Positions 31,308 through 33,210 of a DNA stretch of 33,210 bases are shown here, piece by piece. The notes beneath the pieces were generated by a model. The model was not told where the DNA came from, did not search any database, and worked only from the letters and a program-made list of their open reading frames with translations. The stretch is from Rhodoferax sp. UBA4409 (lineage in GTDB: Bacteria; Pseudomonadota; Gammaproteobacteria; Burkholderiales; Burkholderiaceae_C): contig DGQR01000129.1 of assembly GCA_002390825.1 (NCBI GenBank), positions 1 through 33,210 of the forward strand, in the 5' to 3' direction. Positions within the stretch are counted from its first letter, which is position 1. Each line of letters opens with the position of its first letter. Position numbers and translations under genes: made by a program.

Positions 31308-33210
31308 TCATGGCAACCTTGGATGGCGCATGACCTGCTCCATTGCACTGGCGCTCACCGGGTGGCTGAAATAGAAGCCCTGAAAACCCTTGCACCCCAG
31401 CTCCATCAACAGTGCGCAGTGCGCTTGGGTCTCTACCCCCTCCGCGATCACCTTCAGGCCCAGCGTTTCCGCCAACACAATAACCATGCGGGCGATAGCT
31501 GCGTCGTTCGGGTCGTCCAGCACGTCCCGCACAAAACTCTGGTCGATCTTGATCTGGTCAAAAGGTAACTGCTTGAGATAAGCCAGCGAAGAGTAGCCGG
31601 TGCCGAAATCATCCAGAGCAAAGCCCAGCCCATGGGCCTTGAGCAGCTTCATTTTGGAAATCACCAAATCAACACCTTCAATCAGCATGCTTTCGGTCAA
31701 CTCCAGCTTGAGGCGCTGGGGATTGACGTCCGTTTCTTGCAGGATCCTCAGAACGATGGGCACGAATTCCGGATCCCGAAACTGCCGGGCGCTGACATTC
31801 ACAGCCAACTCCAGGCCTTGCAGCGCGGGTTGATCGGCCCACTGCCTCAGCTGTTCACAGGCGCTGCGAATGATCCACTCCCCCAAAGGCAGAATCAGCC
31901 CGCTGCTTTCTGCCACAGGGATAAAGTGAACCGGCGAAATCAACCCACGCTGCGGGTGCTCCCAGCGTGCCAACACCTCAGCACCGATGATCCGGCCGCG
32001 CTCATCGACCTGGGGCTGGTACAGCAAAAAAAGCTCTGCCCCGCCCATGGCGGACCGCAAGTCCGTCTCCAGCTGCAGGCGGGCGGAAACGGCGGCTTGC
32101 ATCATCGGATCAAAAAACCGGACCGTATTTCGGCCCGCAGCCTTGGCCTGATACATGGCCGTATCCGCCCGCTTGAGTGGCTCTTCAGTGCCTTCAAGCC
32201 GGTCGCCGAACAAGGTCACGCCAATGCTGGGCGTGTTGTGGAACTGGATCTCTCCAATCTCGTAACTGCGGTCAAGCTCCAGCAAGATTTTTCCTGCAAT
32301 GACCTCGGCTTGCCGACCGGCCAGCAACGCATCGTCCGCTAAGTCATCGAGCAAGATGACGAACTCGTCGCCCCCCAAACGCGACACCGTATCGCCGTCA
32401 CGGACTGCGGCGACCAGACGCTCCGCAACCTGCCGCAATAGCTGGTCCCCCTTGTTATGGCCAAAGGTATCGTTCAGTGTTTTGAAGTTGTCGAGATCAA
32501 TAAACAGCAACGCCCCCAATCGGTGGTTGCGCTGGGCCGTTACCAGTGCGAGCTCCAGCCGGTTAAGCAACAGTCGGCGGTTCGGCAGACCTGTCAGTGC
32601 GTCAAAAAAAGCCAAGCTGTGAATTTGGGCCTCGGCCGCCTTGCGCTCAGTAATGTCAGTGACAAAAGCCAATATGCACGGGACGCCACTGTGGTCAATG
32701 ATTTCCCCCGAGATGCTGACCTTGCGGATATCGCCATTCCTGTGCACCCAGCTCGTCTCGTAGTCCACCACACTGCCCCTGGCCTTCAGCGCGCGCAGCC
32801 ACTGGAGCCGCATCTCGCTCTCAGGCCAGAAACCCATCTCCAGCGCGGTCTTGCCCAACAACTCGGCACGGGCCCAGCCGAAGTCACGCTGGTATTTCTC
32901 GTTGGCCTCAACGAATCGCCCTTCGGCCAGCGTCGCAATCGAGGCCGCCACCGGACTGGATTGAAATGCGGTCGCAAACTTCTGCTCAGACTGCCGCAGG
33001 TTCAGCTCCACCAATTTACGGGTGTGAATGTCCTGGGTGGTACCGGTCACCCGGAACACGGCACCTTGGTCATCCCGCTCAAATCTCGCTTTTTGCAGAA
33101 CCCAGTGCAGCCCCCCACGCACCCTGACCTGGTGCTCAGCCTCAAAGACGGGCTGAGTCCGTGCCGCGTCTCGCCAGAGGACAAAGACGGCCTCACGCTC
33201 GTCGACCGGT
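31308..33210 (-). CDS. PAS-GGDEF-EAL cyclic-di-GMP protein, N-terminus outside the window
   Basis: The frame is open to the window edge, so the protein is cut at its N-terminus; at least 633 residues are visible. From the edge inwards there is the end of one PAS/PAC domain (VTGTTQDIHTRK), a complete PAS domain, GGDEF and EAL. The GGDEF motif is intact (RLGGDEFV, near 32360-32380), and RDGD five residues before it matches the inhibitory RxxD site. The EAL domain reads EVLARWEHP, a common active variant, and keeps ELTESML, LDDFGTGYSSL and AEGVET. Both cyclase and phosphodiesterase activity are therefore possible. PAS domains suggest signal-dependent control. The protein lacks visible membrane segments in this part. 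Confidence 0.92.
   Translation of the reverse strand, partial: PVDEREAVFVLWRDAARTQPVFEAEHQVRVRGGLHWVLQKARFERDDQGAVFRVTGTTQDIHTRKLVELNLRQSEQKFATAFQSSPVAASIATLAEGRFVEANEKYQRDFGWARAELLGKTALEMGFWPESEMRLQWLRALKARGSVVDYETSWVHRNGDIRKVSISGEIIDHSGVPCILAFVTDITERKAAEAQIHSLAFFDALTGLPNRRLLLNRLELALVTAQRNHRLGALLFIDLDNFKTLNDTFGHNKGDQLLRQVAERLVAAVRDGDTVSRLGGDEFVILLDDLADDALLAGRQAEVIAGKILLELDRSYEIGEIQFHNTPSIGVTLFGDRLEGTEEPLKRADTAMYQAKAAGRNTVRFFDPMMQAAVSARLQLETDLRSAMGGAELFLLYQPQVDERGRIIGAEVLARWEHPQRGLISPVHFIPVAESSGLILPLGEWIIRSACEQLRQWADQPALQGLELAVNVSARQFRDPEFVPIVLRILQETDVNPQRLKLELTESMLIEGVDLVISKMKLLKAHGLGFALDDFGTGYSSLAYLKQLPFDQIKIDQSFVRDVLDDPNDAAIARMVIVLAETLGLKVIAEGVETQAHCALLMELGCKGFQGFYFSHPVSASAMEQVMRHPRLP

Overview
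The window looks like chromosome from a betaproteobacterium of the order Burkholderiales, most likely a Comamonadaceae member related to Rhodoferax or Polaromonas. The reasons are the high G+C coding style, the vanillate, polyamine and propionate catabolic genes, a cytochrome bo3/ba3-type quinol oxidase operon followed by a RegB/RegA-type redox pair, and a short intergenic repeat of a kind I associate with that family. The taxonomy is inference. I saw no tRNA, rRNA, CRISPR array, insertion sequence or prophage. No gene-free stretch exceeds 300 bases; the longest gaps (18042-18266, 31089-31307, 25137-25342) are described under the features or findings.

Region 1 (1-7970) is a mixed metabolic and repair block: the 5' part of a propionyl-CoA synthetase gene (minus strand), an isochorismatase-like hydrolase (minus), an exported NlpC/P60 peptidase, AlkB, a class-3-like aldehyde dehydrogenase, a VOC protein and a large SNF2-type helicase. 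Region 2 (7984-10896) is a vanillate demethylation module: a MarR regulator, then vanA and vanB with overlapping stop and start codons. Copies of one short repeat lie on both sides of it. Region 3 (10948-18041) has a YceI-like lipoprotein, then on the minus strand the putrescine-type genes puuC and puuB, a membrane-anchored metallophosphoesterase and an MFS transporter.

Region 4 (18267-25136) is a tight seven-gene run: cyoA, cyoB, cyoC, cyoD, a SURF1 gene, a RegB-like quinone/redox-sensing histidine kinase and its RegA-like response regulator. The terminal oxidase, its assembly factor and a regulator that senses the pool the oxidase drains appear to be in one transcription unit.

Region 5 (25343-29592) is the best candidate for an undescribed system: an exported DUF4331 protein, a small lipoprotein, a periplasmic TPR protein and a HupE/UreJ-type membrane protein with a large periplasmic domain that carries a canonical EF-hand loop. 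All four products are predicted to act at the cell envelope. Region 6 (29602-33210) is on the minus strand and holds an aspartokinase resembling the ectoine-cluster subtype and the main part of a PAS-GGDEF-EAL cyclic-di-GMP protein that runs off the window end.
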